From the NCBI RefSeq assembly GCF_014859565.1, contig NZ_JACUUA010000019.1:1-34566 (forward strand): a stretch of 34,566 nucleotides of DNA. Reading direction: 5' to 3'. Every line of letters starts with the position of its first letter. Position 1 is the stretch's first letter. Source of the stretch: Marinospirillum sp. (GTDB lineage: Bacteria > Pseudomonadota > Gammaproteobacteria > Pseudomonadales > Halomonadaceae). Positions 33,438 to 34,566 of this stretch are shown here, piece by piece. The position numbers were made by a program, and so were the translations under genes. The notes beneath the pieces are model-generated. The model saw nothing but the letters and a program-made list of their open reading frames with translations, ran no database searches and had not been told where the DNA came from.

Positions 33438-34310
33438 ATGTCACGTGAGCATCCTATCATTGCAGTCACAGGGTCATCCGGTGCCGGCACAACCACCATC
33501 AGGGATGCTTTTGCGCGTATGTTCTCGCGCCAGCAGGTTGCAGCAGCCTTTGTGCATGGTGACAGCTTTCACCGCTACACTCGTGATCAGCTGGCACGCC
33601 TGCTGGCAGCACACCCAGAGCGCAAGCAATCCTTGTCCCACTTTGCAATGGAAGCTAACTTGTTGGATCGACTGGAGCAGCTGTTTCTGGATTACTCCAC
33701 TTCCGGCACCGGAACCTATCGCCATTATATTCATGCAGAGGATAAAGAACTGGTGGAGGCCGGTCACAAGGTGGGTACTTTTACTGCCTGGGAAAGCCTG
33801 CCGGAAAATACCGACCTGCTGTTGTATGAGGGGCTGCATGGTGGCTTGGTCACGGAGGATATCAACATTGCCCAGTATGTGGATCTGCTGATTGGTGTTG
33901 CCCCTTCCATCAATCTCGAATGGATTCAGAAAATTGATCGAGATACCAAGCTCCGAGGGTATTCACAGGAAGCCGTGATCGACACCATCCAGTCACGCAT
34001 GGAAGACTACCTGCGTTATATCCTGCCGCAGTTCTCCCGTACTCATATCAACTTTCAACGGGTGCCGGTAGTGGATACCTCCAACCCCTTTGAGCCTCGC
34101 AGTGTGCCAACTTCAGATGAGAGTTTTGTGGTGATTCGCTTCCGTGGCCCGCAGAAGGTAGATTTTCCGTACCTGTTGGCGATGATCAAGGATAGTTTTA
34201 TGTCCCGGCCTCATACCCTGGTAGTGCCCGGAGCCAAGATGCCGCTAGGACTGGAGCTGATTATGCTTTCGCGAGTGCAGGAATTGCTGGATGGACGCAG
34301 ATTCAAATAA
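33438..34310 (+). CDS. prkB: PrkB-type phosphoribulokinase homologue
   Basis: This 290-residue P-loop kinase closely matches what I recall of E. coli PrkB. The N-terminus HPIIAVTGSSGAGTTTIRDA holds the Walker A motif, with Thr-Thr in place of the usual Lys-Ser/Thr, as in this family. GDSFHRYTRDQL, LLLYEGLHGGLVTEDINIAQ, EWIQKIDRDTKLRG and ILPQFSRTHINFQRVPVVDT follow in order. Authentic phosphoribulokinase phosphorylates ribulose-5-phosphate in the Calvin cycle, but no RuBisCO gene is in the window and PrkB in heterotrophs has no settled role. It is coupled to the thioesterase gene (2-bp gap). No clear terminator follows. Confidence 0.85.
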   Translation: MSREHPIIAVTGSSGAGTTTIRDAFARMFSRQQVAAAFVHGDSFHRYTRDQLARLLAAHPERKQSLSHFAMEANLLDRLEQLFLDYSTSGTGTYRHYIHAEDKELVEAGHKVGTFTAWESLPENTDLLLYEGLHGGLVTEDINIAQYVDLLIGVAPSINLEWIQKIDRDTKLRGYSQEAVIDTIQSRMEDYLRYILPQFSRTHINFQRVPVVDTSNPFEPRSVPTSDESFVVIRFRGPQKVDFPYLLAMIKDSFMSRPHTLVVPGAKMPLGLELIMLSRVQELLDGRRFK

Positions 34311-34372
34311 ATAAACATCAAGAGGATTTGACAGGGATGTCAGGTAAACAATAAGAGGGAATTTGTCGCTTT

Positions 34373-34396
34373 GGTGGATTGGTGAATTGGTGAATT
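34373..34396. repeat. Three tandem 8-bp units
   Basis: GGTGGATT is followed by two identical GGTGAATT units, just outside the 3' end of the tRNA-Arg gene. The rest of the 91-bp gap after the prkB-like gene shows a short TGACA-GGGA-TGTCA hairpin (34329-34342) and nothing else that I can support. Confidence 0.6.
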
Positions 34397-34401
34397 GTAA
34401 G

Positions 34402-34478
34402 TGGCGCGCTCAGGAGGATTCGAACCTCCGACCGCCTGGTTCGTAGCCAGGTACTCTATCCAGCTGAGCTATGAGCGC
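34402..34478 (-). tRNA. tRNA-Arg (anticodon ACG)
   Basis: This is a 77-base cloverleaf on the minus strand. Acceptor GCGCTCA pairs fully with TGAGCGC, followed by G and an encoded CCA (complement of 34402-34404). The anticodon stem CCTGG/CCAGG encloses the loop CTACGAA, giving anticodon ACG (complement of 34442-34444). The first base is normally deaminated to inosine, so it reads CGU, CGC and CGA. It is one of at least two tandem copies, with 33 bp between them. Confidence 0.97.
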
Positions 34479-34511
34479 GCATTACAAGGTAAAGCAGTGT
34501 TGCTAATCAGT

Positions 34512-34566
34512 TGGCGCGCTCAGGAGGATTCGAACCTCCGACCGCCTGGTTCGTAGCCAGGTACTC
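34512..34566 (-). tRNA. tRNA-Arg (anticodon ACG), cut by the window edge
   Basis: The 55 bases present are identical to the 3' part of the neighbouring tRNA-Arg(ACG), from CCA (complement of 34512-34514) through the anticodon arm. The repeat unit is 110 bp. The 5' end of the gene lies beyond the window. Confidence 0.95.

Noticed and set aside
1..34566. CRISPR arrays, prophage genes, toxin-antitoxin pairs or defence islands
   Set aside because: No regularly spaced repeats, phage structural genes, integrases or recognisable defence domains were seen. Apart from the left edge, the genes are core metabolic, transport and motility genes.

Overview
The window looks like chromosomal DNA of a motile, PHA-storing, probably marine, halophilic or alkaliphilic gammaproteobacterium. 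An Oceanospirillales/Pseudomonas-like host fits best. The reasons are the gene order cheR-cheV / flgA-flgM-flgN-ycgR, a PhaR/phasin pair, a TAXI-type TRAP transporter, and two complete Mrp-type Na+/H+ antiporter operons. Base composition is about 50% GC and looks even across the window. The only hint of a mobile element is a short remnant at the left edge. I could run no database searches, so identifications rest on recognised motifs, lengths and context.

Layout. 1-54: possible 3' end of an IS200/IS605-type (TnpB) element. 219-4048: TRAP-TAXI operon (fused QM permease, UspA protein, substrate-binding protein) behind an exact sigma-54 promoter and closed by a bidirectional terminator. 4072-6223 (minus): ComFB-family protein, CheR and CheV. 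6325-8819 (plus): flgA, flgM with a near-consensus sigma-28 promoter, flgN, and a YcgR-type c-di-GMP effector. 8858-8934: tRNA-Arg(CCT). 9140-10516: DUF6482-like protein and ferrochelatase hemH, each preceded by a TGTACA-type element that resembles CarH/LitR operators. 10692-16550 (plus): seven-gene Mrp operon A-B-C-D-E-F-G. 16599-22383 (minus): six-gene Mrp operon AB-C-D-E-F-G with A and B fused. The two operons converge tail to tail with 48 bp between the G genes. 22516-23670 (minus): rsmE and a degenerate PilZ-like gene. 23967-25102: an orphan secretin-N-domain protein and a convergent unknown gene. 25257-26318: PhaR-type regulator and convergent phasin gene, with two palindromic operators on the phasin promoter. 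26325-31292 (minus): complete branched-chain amino acid ABC transporter livJ-H-M-G-F with an attenuator after livJ. 31624-34310 (plus): purD, a hotdog thioesterase and a PrkB-type phosphoribulokinase homologue. 34402-34566 (minus): tandem tRNA-Arg(ACG) genes, the second cut by the window edge.

How the parts work together. Motility control is concentrated in 4-9 kb: adaptation enzyme CheR, coupling/receiver protein CheV, the FlgM checkpoint with its FlgN chaperone, and the c-di-GMP brake YcgR. A ComFB protein, from a family with reported c-di-GMP binders, sits at the other edge. Ion homeostasis is covered by two structurally different Mrp complexes. Carbon uptake and storage are covered by the TRAP and Liv transporters and the PhaR/phasin pair. 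The most notable features for follow-up are the head-on pair of Mrp operons, the sigma-54/TRAP/Usp operon, the putative light/B12 operators at hemH, and the two PhaR-like operators on the phasin promoter. I did not find a clearly new multi-gene system. The strongest candidates for undescribed biology are regulatory arrangements around known genes.
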